Shown here: one piece after another, positions 21,906 to 33,226 of the stretch
How positions within the stretch are numbered: position 1 is the stretch's first letter
How the letters are laid out: each line of letters begins with the position of its first letter
NCBI GenBank assembly: GCA_029204045.2
Contig: CM055061.1
Location: 45,656,977 to 45,720,976, forward strand
Direction: 5' to 3'
DNA length: 64,000 nucleotides
DNA from: Tillandsia leiboldiana
Taxonomy: Eukaryota; Streptophyta; Magnoliopsida; Poales; Bromeliaceae
Made by a program: the position numbers and the translations under genes
The notes under the pieces: model-generated
Database searches by the model: none
Seen by the model: only the letters and a program-made list of their open reading frames with translations
Told to the model about the DNA's origin: nothing

Positions 21906-24620
21906 GATCAGAAAGCAAAAAACGAGCTAAATTTTTTTTTCTTTAAAAGCCTTTACCCTCTGGCACGTGCTCAGACCCGCCACATATATAAGATCACTCA
22001 ACGAACGGACATAGTCTCCCCTGTATATGCACCGCGTCGCACAACATACATTCACCAATCATCCATAGTTTAACACACACATTCTCGCATACAAGTGGTC
22101 ACATAAACTTATACATCATTCACAAGAATAACGCCCACTCGGCATACACTAATTTGAAAGGATAAAGCTCGCAAGGTTTTAAAATAGTGCCCACTCGACA
22201 CTCTGTTTTAGAAATCCGTTTTCGCAAACATTTTATCTTTTTAAAAACCTCCACATGTACATTCAACCATCACAAGATAAGAATGAAAGATCCAAGTTTA
22301 TTATCCCACAAAATATGTTCCAATGATCAAGTCATATCATCCACATCCACAACAAACTGTCCAAATGTCATGCTAAAGATATCCACATAGTGTATCAACA
22401 AGAGGGGAGTAAAAATGAAGTCACCGAGTTGACGAAAGCGATGTCACTCGTGTGCCGCTGTCTCCCTTCCGTCCCCGCCGGAACCTGTCACATGGTGGGA
22501 ATCAGTGACCAAAAACAGAGGAAGGAAAACAACCGATATATGAATGCGGTAAACAATAAAGGAGTGCAAACGAGTACACAAGACAATAAACCGTAACCGG
22601 AACAACCATTCCATTCATAACCATCCTATAGTCCGTAGCCTTAAAGGATACCCAACATTGCTCAATTCCTTGGTGCTCTACAACCCACCCCGTGTTCCTT
22701 TAGTGGGCTCCTACGCATTCACCACGTAGAGTTCACGGGTCCTTGGACCAACTTCTCCGAAAAAGTACACCCTTGCGGTGGCCAAATCGATGGTGTACGT
22801 GCTAGCGCCATGAGCTTATCGCTTCCTTGGTTGCGTACAACCCCGCGATACCTTTCACAATCCCATACTTGTGATATAAGATGCGGCACTTCTCACGATC
22901 CCATACTTGTGGAATAAGTTGTGGTTCACCTCACGATCCCATACTCGTGAAATAATCCGATAATTCAAGTAATCGTCCTTATCCCTCGCGTATGTATCGC
23001 GCCGTCACACTAGCTGTGACAATAACCCTTTTGCGGTGTACTATTTTGCCAAAACGTGCCACCCTTGTCCTTCCTTACCTTTTTAAAATAGTTATGCTCA
23101 AAAATCAAAAATAAAAGGGAGAGAAAGGCCGGACACCAACACCCGACACGTTCTCGTCCTTGGTTTAGTTACCCACCTCAAATGGCTAAGAAGACGATGC
23201 GAAAATGCTCCAAAAATCGCCCCAAAACCCTACCGAAAATAAACTTTAACAAAGTTATCATTAAAAACATCGTCGTGATAAAAAACTCAAAAACGGAACG
23301 AAACGGGCCAAAAACGGGCCGAAACGGGCTCCCGGAACTTTCGGGCTGAAGATTGGTGCACAGCTGAGGCGTGGACCGGGTTCACGCTCCGGGGCGGCGG
23401 CGCGCGCAGACCAGGCGCATCAATCCAGCGTACGCCGAGGGGAGCTGGGCCGGACCGTGCATAGAGAAAGCGCGCGCCGGGTTCACCAATTCCCGGTCGC
23501 GGCGGCAACATTGGGTGCACGCCCAGGCGTGGACCGCGCCTGCTGGGGCGGGCTGGCGCACGCACCTGTGCGCCGGGTCCGCGCCTTCGGGCTGCGGTGG
23601 CGTGCGCCGGGTGCACGCTGGTCCGGTGGACCGCGCGGCCTGGGTCGGGCTGAATGAATAGTAAAACCCAAATTTTTCTGATTTCTTCGCTTCTTTTGCT
23701 CCTTTTTCCCCTCCGCGGCTCCCGCGATGACCCCGCGACCACCACGACAGCGGCGATGGCCTCACGGACATGATTACGGCGGCGACGTCCTCCCGTTACA
23801 TCTAACGGTGGCGGCGGCTTCCCGTTACATCTAACGGCAGCGGCGGCCTCCCGTCTAATCCGACGGCGGCGGCGGCTTCCCGTCTCTCGCCCATGACATC
23901 CGACACCAACGATGCCCCAAACGAACCCATCAAAATCCATGAAACCCTCATCTAAAACCATGAAAATAGCGAAAACCACCACACCTTTGGATCGGAGAAG
24001 GTAACAGTACGGCGCCGGCTCCTCCCTCCGCTCTCCGGTTACCCCCTCCCCCTCCCCGCGTCGGTTCGCCGCTCCCTCGTCCGGTGCTCCAACAAGAAGC
24101 CGATCCTCTACTCCCGTGTTCCAACGAAGCCTTCGAGGAAGAAGACGAAGATCTTTCTTGTTATGATTCGAACAACTAGGGTTCTATTTTCTCATTGAGT
24201 GTGTAAAGTAGAAACATTTGCCCGAACCCTTTATTTATAAGAGGTCCGCAACAAAAATAACTATTTTCCTAAATTTCCCAACAACCTTTACCTTGTTCTA
24301 ACAATCTCGATCTTTTTGTAATTTACAACCATATATTCCTCAATTTGTCTTTTACACCATTCGGAAAACGCCTCCAATTGGCACGGATTTTAAAGCGCCT
24401 ACAACCGACATGAGCATTCTAACCATTTGCACAAAGCAAGCTTAGGAAGAAGATAACGGGAGTTCCGCTCACCGGAATTTAGAGCCGTTCGCACCGCCGC
24501 GCTCCGTTTTTCGAACCCTACAAGGAGAAAATCCAATCCGACCAAAACAAGGTAACGAAAATACAACGAAAATACCGTAAGTTCCGAAGGTGACTTAACC
24601 AGAAAACCGTGGACACTACA
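21906..24620 (-). mobile_element. Gypsy LTR (chromovirus type), minus orientation
   Basis: Like D's LTR it contains gccacatatata followed by tgtatatgcac near its left side. It ends at 24620 in CACTACA, i.e. TGTAGTG on the minus strand. Next to it is tcactccccccttag, a polypurine tract on the minus strand (aaggggggagtga). A chromodomain remnant lies beyond that, as expected for the 3' LTR of a minus-strand Gypsy element. The left edge is approximate. Confidence 0.65.
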
Positions 24621-25062
24621 TCACTCCCCCCTTAGAAAAAGATTCGTCCGCGAAACTTAACCCAAAGGCACTAGGAACAATTCCGGATACCGCTCTTTCA
24701 TCATCGACTCTAATTCCCATGTGGCCTCTCGTTCTTCATGGTTGCTCCATTGGACCTTCACGTAAGGTATGGACCTCTTACACAATTTTTTCTCCTCTTT
24801 TGCCGATATGCGAATTGGTGTTTCTTCAAAGCTTAAGTACTCTTTTAGTTCTACCGAAGAAACGTTGATTATGTGTGAAGGGTCGGGTACATACTTCCGA
24901 AGCAAGCTTAGGAAGAAGATAACGGGAGTTTCGCTCACTGGAATTTAGAGCCGTTCGCACCGCCGCGCTCTGTTTTCCGAACCCTACAAGGAGAAAAACC
25001 AATCTGACCAAAATAAGGTAACGAAAATACAACGAAATTACCGTAAGTTCCGAAGGTGACTT
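24431..25062. repeat. 165-bp direct repeat flanking the chromodomain remnant
   Basis: About 24431-24595 and 24900-25062 share gcaagcttaggaagaagata, tttagagccgttcgcaccgc and ttccgaaggtgactt, with a few differences. The second copy directly abuts the pol remnant and the next LTR start (TGTAGAGCC at 25063). This looks like the scar of a second LTR or of unequal recombination. Confidence 0.8.
24657..24902 (-). pseudogene. Gypsy pol C-terminus with chromodomain (remnant)
   Basis: Reads LRKYVPDPSHII…EETPIRISAKEEKKL…IPYVKVQWSNHEEREATWELESMMKERYPELF before a stop at 24657. VKVQW…EATWE is the chromodomain core at the end of integrase in chromovirus (Tekay/Del-like) elements, which guides insertion to heterochromatin. 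Everything N-terminal to it is lost at about 24900, where a copy of part of the neighbouring LTR begins. Confidence 0.85.
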
Positions 25063-25941
25063 TGTAGAGCCCCAAATCCTCATGTAGCTTTTCCCCGTGA
25101 ATCCACAATGTGAAACACCTGTTATTGGTGTGTTGGGCCAGTAACGCATCAAATGGATGTGTTAGATGGACTCGGTGAGGTTCCTGGATTAAGCCAGTCT
25201 TTCGGCTGCTTTTGCCGAATTTTAAAAGAGGTTTCAGGCTGATTGGAGTTTGGATTTGGATTCAGCGCGGAAAAACTCTTGAAAACGGCTATTTGTTTGT
25301 ATTTTTCTGAGTCCGGATGCCCAAAAACGAGCTCCCGGAAGTTTTCCGTGGATTTGGGTGCATGGGGAGGCCGTAGACCGGCAGGGTGCCACGTGGCGGC
25401 CTATCATTGGTCGGTTCTATAATGACACTTTTAATCATTACTTTTAACTTATGAATAAAATTAGTTTTTAGGTATTTTATCCTTCGTGTGTTTTCGGGTG
25501 TGAATATTATTTCGCGGTAGAGCTCGCTTAACCTGGAACAACGGTGCAATTGGGGAGTGAATCTGACTCACGGATCTCTCGAAATGGGCCGTTTAGGGTT
25601 AACGGGTACGATCGGGTAAGTCGAGCCGGTTATGTTGTCGGTGCTTTAAAATTCATGCCGACTGTTTCTGAAATGGTGCATAGGTGGCACGCTTATCGAG
25701 AAGTTGGTTGGGGTTTTTCCCTTCTTTTTATACCTGAGTTTTGGGGTGGTACGTACACATGGAATAATTTATTTTTACCGTATCCCATCTGGGTCTCTTT
25801 ACTTCCTTCTCGTTCCTTCTTGGGGTGCCGGGTACCAGGAACGAAACGTCACCGTCAACGGGGGAACGGATCCGGATACCCACTGCCTGCGAGGAACGGG
25901 ATCGGGTCGTCTTTTTCGTTAGATCAAGGTTAGCGGCCTAT

Positions 25942-25989
<48 letters not shown>

Positions 25990-27044
25990 CTCTTTCTTTT
26001 TCTTGTTTGTTGTTTCGTTTCGCATGTTTGGTCGTTTAGGGTTTTGCGCTTTGCATCTTTGTTGCCGTACGATGCTAGGATTCCCTAGCCGCCGCCGCGC
26101 GCTGCGCCTCGCTGCCGCCGCGCGGACAGGGCGCGCGCTACCCGCGCGCCGCTGAAGGATCCGCGCGGAGCTGCCGCGCCGCACGCGCCCATGCGGGGGA
26201 GGTGCCCGCGCGGGGCTGCTTGTGCTGCGCTGTCGCCGCGCGGACAGGGCGTGCGCTACCCGCGCGCCGCTGAAGGATCCGCGCGGGGTTGCTGCGCCGC
26301 ACGCGCCCGCGCAGGGGAGGTACCCGCGCGGGGCTGCTTGCGCTGCGCCTCGCTTCCGCCACGCGGACAGGGCGTGCGCTACCCGCGCGCCGCTGAAGGA
26401 TCTGCGCCGCTACCCGCGCGCCGCTGAAGGATCCACGTGGGGCTGCCGCGCCACACGCACCCGCGCGGGGGAGGTGCCCGCGCGGGGCTGCTTGCGCTGT
26501 GCCGCCGCCGCGCGCTGCGCCTCGCTGCCGCCGCGCGGACCGGGCGCGCGCTACCCGCACGCCACTGAATGATCCGCGCGGGGCTGCTGCCTGCGCCGCG
26601 CCGCTTGCGCCGCGCGGGGCTGCTGCACGCGTCGCGCCGCCCGTGCCGCGCGGGGCTGCCATGCCGTACTGCTGTTTGAACCGCGGTAGGTTGGTTTCCC
26701 TTCGCCACTCGTTTTCTGGGCACGTGTCTTGTGACTAGAATTTCGCGGTGCGTCTTTCGTGTGCCATCTGTCTATTTCTGGACAGCGGTCGGATCCACAG
26801 TTTTCGCAGGGCAAGGCTTAGTCTTATTGTTGTGTTCTTGGGAATTTCTTATGTCCGGAAGTTGTTCGAGGACGTGGGGCGGTTTCTGGCGGTTCGACCG
26901 ACGCGTTTCGAGGTGGGTACCTTTTTTCGAAAAAGGGGATGTCGACGGTTGGAACATACCGAGCTTTCCCTTTCTTCGTTATTGACATTTTGTTTACAGT
27001 CATTTTACTTATGAGTACGGTAGTTTTGGTTTGAACAATATTAT
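25063..27044 (+). mobile_element. Gypsy LTR fragment, plus orientation
   Basis: Begins TGTAGAGCCCC. Includes the gagtccgga phrase shared with 21171-21576, a (CT)n tract at 25943-25986 and a GC-rich minisatellite. No coding domain. The right edge is set by the start of the 1.7-kb duplication. Confidence 0.55.
26087..26660. repeat. GC-rich minisatellite, about 120-bp unit
   Basis: The phrase gctacccgc(g/a)cgcc(g/a)ctgaa occurs at 26137, 26255, 26378, 26409 and 26550. Main spacings are 118, 123 and 141 bp, with one 31-bp inner duplication. Units also share cgcgcggggctgcttg. The long open frames on both strands are by-products. Confidence 0.85.
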
Positions 27045-29368
27045 GAGTCTGGTTGAACATACATCATATGACAGGGTGCTAAGTCAAGTTTCAATAATAA
27101 CAATAATTAAACATATTTAGGGAGCAATAAATCAACACTGGTCAACATAGCAACACAAGGAGTATCAATTTTCTCTTTCTAGCATGCTTCCTAATACATC
27201 TCAAAATCATGCATGTTCCCTACTCAATAGAGTTAATGAACTGTCCATCGGTTTTGAAGACGAAGCAACCATCCTGAAATGCGCGTCAATCCAAGATCAA
27301 AAAAGGCTGAAAATGAACGGGGACAAATCCTCAGATTCTCACGATTCCAATAGGTCCAAAATCACCCTAAAACACCTCCTGGGTACAAAGATATGGTCCA
27401 AACATTACAATCAATACAAAATTTCCAAGTTTACAAACTACTGAAAAATCAGTCCTGAAGATGCGCAAATACCACCTATGAGATAAACTCCAAAAATTCC
27501 AATAAAAATACGACGGTGATTCTCGCGAAGCCTAGATGTCAATCGAGTCCTCACACGTCGAAATCCGATACTCGAGTGCAGAGATAGAAATCCAACAATG
27601 AGCTGCTGTCCAGGAAAACTACCAGCAAAACAGGGGCTTAAAGATGTACTAGAAATCCCAATAAAAACCCAAAACTGAGAGAAGAGGAAAACACGAAAAA
27701 TGAAGATCTACCTCACGGGGAACCGACGCTGCTAAAACCGTTCAAAAATACCTTCGGAGTAGCTCTATGGACCTCGTGGACCGAAACGCGACTGAAATGG
27801 GCCACCGAAAAAGAAACGTCGCATTGCGCCGAATCGCCGAAGCCGTCGATGCCGCGCCCTCCAAAAATTCTGAAACTCCCTCGAGGGATGAAGCACAAGA
27901 TGATCAACAAGGTTGCTTGAGGGCTCTGTCGCAGCTGGCCTCGAGAAAAGGGTCCAAAGGCTCAAGAAAGGGGGCTATTTATAGCCCAAGCCACAGGGTA
28001 TACTCCACAGCTGACAACAATAAAGGGTCCGAAAACCCCGAAAGACTAGATCCTACAACCCAAATCAAACAAGAACAGGCTCTAGGCATAGCCTCTCGTT
28101 GTTCTCGACCCAAAGAAAAAGACAGCTCTTAGAATCCAGATCACTCGAGCTCTCTCTCGCGTGAAGAAGTTTACAGAAAAAGTGACATTTATTACTGAAA
28201 ATCAATTTTCACTCGGGCCCACGAGGGGTGAGGACTAAAAGTAGTTCCTTTTTGTAAAACCATCTTGAATTAAGGAAACCCATTTTTATTAATTTTAGCT
28301 AATTTGGAAAATCAGTTAGAAAATAAGTTTTATTCCCAAACCCCGATGGGCTAATGCCTTCGCCCAATCAGACAAGAACAGACTCTGACGACCCTTCGAT
28401 ATTTGGAAGAAAAATATTGGTTTACAGAAATCATGTGTGTCCAAAAAGATTCTGGATTCAAGGTCCTGCTAACACTGGTACACCACTGCCACGAACACAG
28501 TGGCGACAAATAAATCGAAGAACTCGACAACCCGGGACCACCGTTTACCCAAACGGCTCCCGCCACAGATACAAGACTAGCTACATCTACCAGACTCCAC
28601 TCGGCCCCCAAGCACGAGTGTAACATGCATCCTACACTAAGAGAAATCCTGTCCACTCGGTCCACTACCCAGGCGAGGAAAATACTATGTCCAGGGATAG
28701 AATGTAAAGTGTGGATGTCTAAAGCAAAAATAAACCTAGCCCAAGTGAGAGTTTTCTACTAGTCTGGTTGAACATACATCATATGAGAGGGTGCTAGGTC
28801 AAGTTTCAATAATAACAATAATTTAACATATTTAGGGAGCAATAAATCAACACTGATCAACATAGCAACACAAGGAGTAGCAATTTTCTCTTTCTAGCAT
28901 GCTTCCTAATACATCTCAAAATCATGCATGTTCCCTACTCAATAGAGTAAATGAACTGTCCATCGATTTTGAAGATGAAGCAACCCACCTGAAGCGCGGG
29001 TCAATCCAAGATCCAAAAAGGCTGAAACTGAACGGGGACAAATCCTCAAATTCCCACGATTCCAACGGGTCCAAAATCACCCAAAAACACCTCCTGGGTA
29101 CAAAGATATGGTCCAAACATTGCAATCAACACAAAATTTCCAAGTTTTCAAACTGCTGAAAAATCAGTCTTGAAGATGCACAAATACCACCTGTGAGGTA
29201 AACTCCAAAAAATCCAATAAAAATATGATGGCGATCCTCGCGAAGCTTAGATGTCAATCGAGTCCTCACACGTCGAAATCCGATACTCGAGTGCAGAGAT
29301 AAAAATCCAACAATGCGCTGCTGTCCAGGAAAACTACCAGCAAAACAGGGGCTTAAAGATGTACCAGA
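27045..29368. repeat. Tandem duplication of LTR-like DNA (period about 1716 bp)
   Basis: 27045-27652 and 28761-29368 match almost base for base (starting agtctggttgaacatacatc). The second copy is cut at 29368 by the LTR of element F. The unique part between them contains cttcgcccaatcagacaagaacagactc, a phrase also seen in D's LTR (cgtcctatcaaacaagaacagactc), so the DNA is probably Gypsy LTR-derived. Short frames at 27184-27444 and 28899-29159 are the same sequence in each copy and have no recognised domain. Confidence 0.75.
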
Positions 29369-29664
29369 TGTTGGGTTATATGTAATATAGATCTAAATAG
29401 GGGAAAAAAACCTAGAGGGGGGTGAATAGGTGTAAACAATAAACACTCAAAAAATCATTGCGCAATAAAACCCAATGCGGAAAAATAAATGAACACGCAA
29501 GATTTTTACGTGGAAAAACTCCAAACCGGAGTAAAAAACCACGGGACCGATAACACGGTGAAATCCACTAGAATTGAAACACGTACAAGGTGATTTAACG
29601 TACTCACAGACGACTCAACCTTTTACCATACACTCCTAGTTGATCTTCTCCGCTCGTTCCGCAA

Positions 29665-29850
29665 CGCGTCTCGAATCCACGATCTGCGTCCAACGCCGAA
29701 TCCACGGCGTCCAACGTCGAGTCCACGACGTCCGACCGAATCCACGGTCTTCACCCAGTAGCACGCTTCGAATCCACGAACGTACCTCGCTCCGAATCCA
29801 CGAGAGCGGTTGAACCTTGAATCCACAAGGACACGCGAATCCACGCACCG
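29665..29850 (-). repeat. Leader hairpin array with TGGATT loops (element F)
   Basis: Plus-strand arms around AATCCA (AGTCCA in one copy) include GCCG/CGGC, ACGTCG/CGACGT, GACCG/CGGTC, GCTC-CG/CG-a-GAGC and CCTTG/CAAGG, in the same order as in element C. Confidence 0.75.
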
Positions 29851-30194
29851 ATTTTGGGGAAATCGTTGTTTTTGGGTGGTGATGATCCGCCGAATACTTA
29901 GATTAGAAATAGATCGGAAATACCATCTAAGTATTCATTGATTTGATTCTACTCAAAATCTGAGTATGAAAACCTAGAATCAAATCAATCAATTATAGAT
30001 GAAGAAACGTAGAATTAAATCTAGTATTTCCTTTCTTCTCTATATGTGGATTATTCTTTCACGGCCGTCTTTTTCAATATATGCCGCTCTTTCGATCTGC
30101 CCTAGAAAAAGAATCATAGGGTCTATTTATAGGTTAGAAACATTTGGAAGGAGATAAGAATCAAAAACCTACCATTTCTGGAAATTTTACGGAC

Positions 30195-30490
30195 GGCGAT
30201 CCGGATCGGATTTCGACGATCCGGATTGCAGTAGCAAGAAAGACGGTTTCCAGAAAAACAATAGTTCGGGATCCGGATCGAAATGGCTGATCCGGATCGT
30301 TCATACAGTTTCACCAAACATCAACGTTCGGGATCCGGATTGCAAATCCTGATCCGGATCGTGCAAGTAAAAAGGTAAAACTAGTGTTCGGGATCCGGAT
30401 AATGAGATGCTGCGATCCGGATTGAACCAGTGTATGAACGAACACCCTTCGGGATCCGGATTGGAATGTCTGATCCGGATCCTGAACATG
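30195..30490 (-). promoter_or_regulatory. U3 palindrome array, GATCCGGATC type (element F LTR)
   Basis: Many copies of GATCCGGATC or near matches (e.g. 30198-30207), often followed or preceded by cccgaac or its complement, upstream of the LTR TATA box. Confidence 0.75.
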
Positions 30491-30708
30491 TCCCATGTCC
30501 AGTTTTTGATTTTTATGCAATGAAAAATTCTTCCAGGTGTTTCTACACTACAAGAAGTATTCGGATCACCAAAAATCTTTAGTTAAACATACCTGATCCT
30601 TTTGAATTCTTCTTTCTTGAGATTGAGTTAAATGATCCAACCTTCTTCACCTTCAATCTTCAAGACTTGAACCTTTCATGAAATTACGCCAACTCAAATT
30701 CCGTAACA

Positions 30709-31397
30709 ATCTCCCCCTTTGGCGGTTTCGTGACAAAACACAAATCCACTAAAGAAAATTCAAAAAGATATTTTTGTTGCTATCACCATACAACAAAAAT
30801 TTACAATGGAGATCCAAAAATTTAAAAAATTTAAAAACATGAGATAAACTCCTAAAACAGACTCTAGACTTAGACATCTGTACTCTCTGCACAAAGAAAT
30901 CATTTTTGACAAAAAGAATCGTTAGATACCTCAAGAATTGAAACATACAAAACCAAGTATAGAGATAGAATTTATCTGATCATCATGACATTTGAGAATT
31001 CAGATATGTAAGAGAATCATAGTCAAAAACCAACATATCTTCTATGCATTCAAAAGCCAAATGTCACAAAGTGTTAGTCCAACATCAACTTGTTAGTCAT
31101 ATTGCATGTCCAAGTAGTTAGTCGAATAGTTAGTAGGGACAGGCAACAAATCACAAGATAAAAAACCAAAGTTGAAGTTGAAGTGATACTTACCTTGATG
31201 TTCACACATTCACACAGTTTTCACATCATCATTGTTCAAGTTCTCTCTAAACTCTCTCCCCCTTTTTGTCACAAAGTTAGCCAAAATTGCAAGACAAGGA
31301 GAGTTAAAAAGTTTAAATACAAATTAAGAAACTTGAGAGTTGAAGGAAACAAACCAAGTACGTAAGACCCTGCAAAAGAGAGGATTAGAAGGAAACT
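30709..31397 (-). other. Element F 3' non-coding region with polypurine tracts
   Basis: The tract next to the LTR (plus atctccccctttgg) is the likely plus-strand primer. A second one (ctctccccctttttgtcac) lies at about 31253-31270. No coding sequence. Confidence 0.65.
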
Positions 31398-32240
31398 TCA
31401 TGGAGAATCGTCAGAGCTGATACACCCAAGCTTCTGAAACATTTTCTTGATCCGTTTATTCATGGAAGCTTGCTCCTTCTTCACTTCTTTGAGATCTTGG
31501 ATCATCACAGCTTGTTCTTTCTTGACTTCTTTGAGATCTTCCTTCATTTCAGCGAACTCAACAGACATGCGTTCTTGTTCGTTGGAGAGTCGCTGTTGTT
31601 CTTTAAAGATTGAGCTGACAGAAGCATCATCATCAGAGGTGGATGGAGGTGCCTGCTGTGCTGGTGGAACAGGAGCTGTAGAAGTAGTTGCTTGTGGTCG
31701 AGCTCTTTGTCGAATTGGAGGAGATGGAGGATCATCTTGTTTTGTCGATAGAGACTTCACAATTGTTGTCTCATTAATGGTGCCCAAACTGTACATGTAT
31801 GAGCTCGCGCTTGTATCGACTTTAAACTTTCTAAGGATGCGCATGATTATCATTGGGTAGGGTAGTCTCTCTGTGGGGTGAGAGTGTTCCACATACCGCG
31901 CCATCCTTGACCAAATGAGATAAGGAATATTCAAGTTTGCTCCCATCAATGCGGCCGGGTTTCCAAGAAGATAAAGGAATAACATCCTGTCCCATCAAAG
32001 AACCTTCGTATTCATGTTGGGAAGAATGTTGTAGCAGACAATGAAGTTTATATACCGATACTCTGGTCGAAGCTCTTTAGAGAAAACAGAATTTCCGGTT
32101 GACAAAGTATCCGGAACACAAATTCCATTGACTACAACTCTCCAGGAGTTGTCGTTGAAGCTTGGAGTTTTTAGGTAATGGAGTCCATCAGCTCTGGCTG
32201 TCATACCTAGCACATCTCCAATCAGTTGGGGTGTGACTTT
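31398..32240 (-). pseudogene. Element F extra ORF, C-terminal part
   Basis: Homologous to the extra ORF of element B (46821-48179). Shared phrases are ELRPEYRYINFIVCYNILP (B: DLKPEYHILSLIVCYNLLP), NIPYLIW and LPYPMII. It continues into a Pro/Ala-rich linker and a C-terminal heptad-like segment with repeated DLKEVKKEQA, probably a coiled coil. A TGA at 31995-31997 interrupts it where B has CGA, a C-to-T change at a CpG. The upstream part was separated by insertion of element A at 32241. The function is unknown; I believe the family is what databases label a putative plant transposon protein. Confidence 0.8.
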
Positions 32241-32569
32241 TGTTACGGCATTTTGGTGTTGGCATATTTCGTGAGTCAAGTCAGTGAGTTGAGTCGGAGT
32301 CTTAAAGGGATCAAATTGTCAATCAGCATTCAAAGACTTAGAGAAGATTCAACAAGAGCTCAAGTTGACACTCAGTGTCTTGAGTCTTGAAGATTGAAGT
32401 TGAAGAATTGTGGATCAGTTACATCAATCTCAAGAAGAAAGTATTCAAGAGGATCAGGTATGTTTAACTAAATAATTGTGGTGATCCGAATACTTTCTTA
32501 TAGTGTAGAAACACTTGGATGAACTTTTAATTGCATAATAATCAAAAACGGGTGTTCGGACATGTTCAG

Positions 32570-32791
32570 GATCCGGATCAGAGCCAACGATCCGGATCCC
32601 GAAGGTTGTTGCTTCATACAAGACTTCGATCCGGATCCGTGCAATTTCCGATCCGGATCCCGAATGTTAAGTTTTCTGATTTGTATGAACGATCCGGATC
32701 GGGCAATGCGATCCGGATCCCGAACCATGGTATTTCTGGAATCGTCAATCTCGTTACGACGATCCGGATCGCAGTAAATCCGATCCGGATC
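32570..32791 (+). promoter_or_regulatory. U3 palindrome array, GATCCGGATC type (element A)
   Basis: Eight exact GATCCGGATC copies at 32570, 32589, 32628, 32650, 32691, 32710, 32761 and 32782, several followed by CCGAA. The last ends about 67 bp upstream of the TATA box. The right LTR repeats this at +5040. Confidence 0.9.
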
Positions 32792-33114
32792 GCCGTCCTG
32801 AAAATTTCCAGATAAGGTATGTTTTTGATTCTTATCTCTTTCCAAGGGTTTCTAAACTATAAATAGACACTTAGGGTTTCTCAAAAACGTGGGAGCTACG
32901 GCCGATCTTTTTATAAAACTCTTGAGAGCAACCCTAGAGGCTAGGTTTTCATCGTTCTTCTTTATAGCCTCTTTTAGGTCAATTCGATGGTTCTTTCAAG
33001 AACATATCTTTTGTCGAATTGATCTAATCTTTGCTTAGAGATTTCTTCTACGGTTCCTCATTGAGAATCTAAGCAAAGGATCACCATCGAAGTCAATATT
33101 CTTATCGACTGAGT

Positions 33115-33226
33115 TTGCGTCGTGGATTCGACGTGGCATCGTGGATTCGGTGTGCTAAAGGCGTTTCGTGGATTCGAAACGTGTGCTCGTGGATTCGAGT
33201 GGCGTTCGTGGATTCGAACGTGTGCA
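33115..33226 (+). repeat. Leader hairpin array with TGGATT loops (element A)
   Basis: Five stem-loops, each with loop TGGATT. Stems are CGTCG/CGACG, CATCG/CGGTG (one G-U), CGTTTCG/CGAAACG, TGCTCG/CGAGTG (with G-U pairs) and CGTTCG/CGAACG. The array is about 250-370 nt downstream of the TATA box. The right LTR has the same at 38155-38266. Confidence 0.8.

Larger units (their letters stand above)
29369..30708 (-). repeat. 3' LTR of element F
   Basis: The minus-strand TATA box (plus-strand TATTTATA) is at 30124-30131. A GATCCGGATC array lies upstream of it in transcript direction (about 30195-30490 in window coordinates). A hairpin array with loop TGGATT lies downstream (29665-29850, seen as AATCCA on the plus strand). 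One loop reads TGGACT instead. Confidence 0.9.

Noticed and set aside
23287..23982. 231-codon minus frame
   Set aside because: Inside a minus-oriented Gypsy LTR with GC-rich low-complexity sequence. No recognisable motif.
31447..31860. 137-codon plus-strand frame
   Set aside because: Shadow of the extra ORF of element F, which is supported by homology on the minus strand.
33115..33226. TGGATT array as a CRISPR-like array
   Set aside because: Units are too short and irregular, the repeats sit in a plant retroelement LTR, and there are no cas genes.
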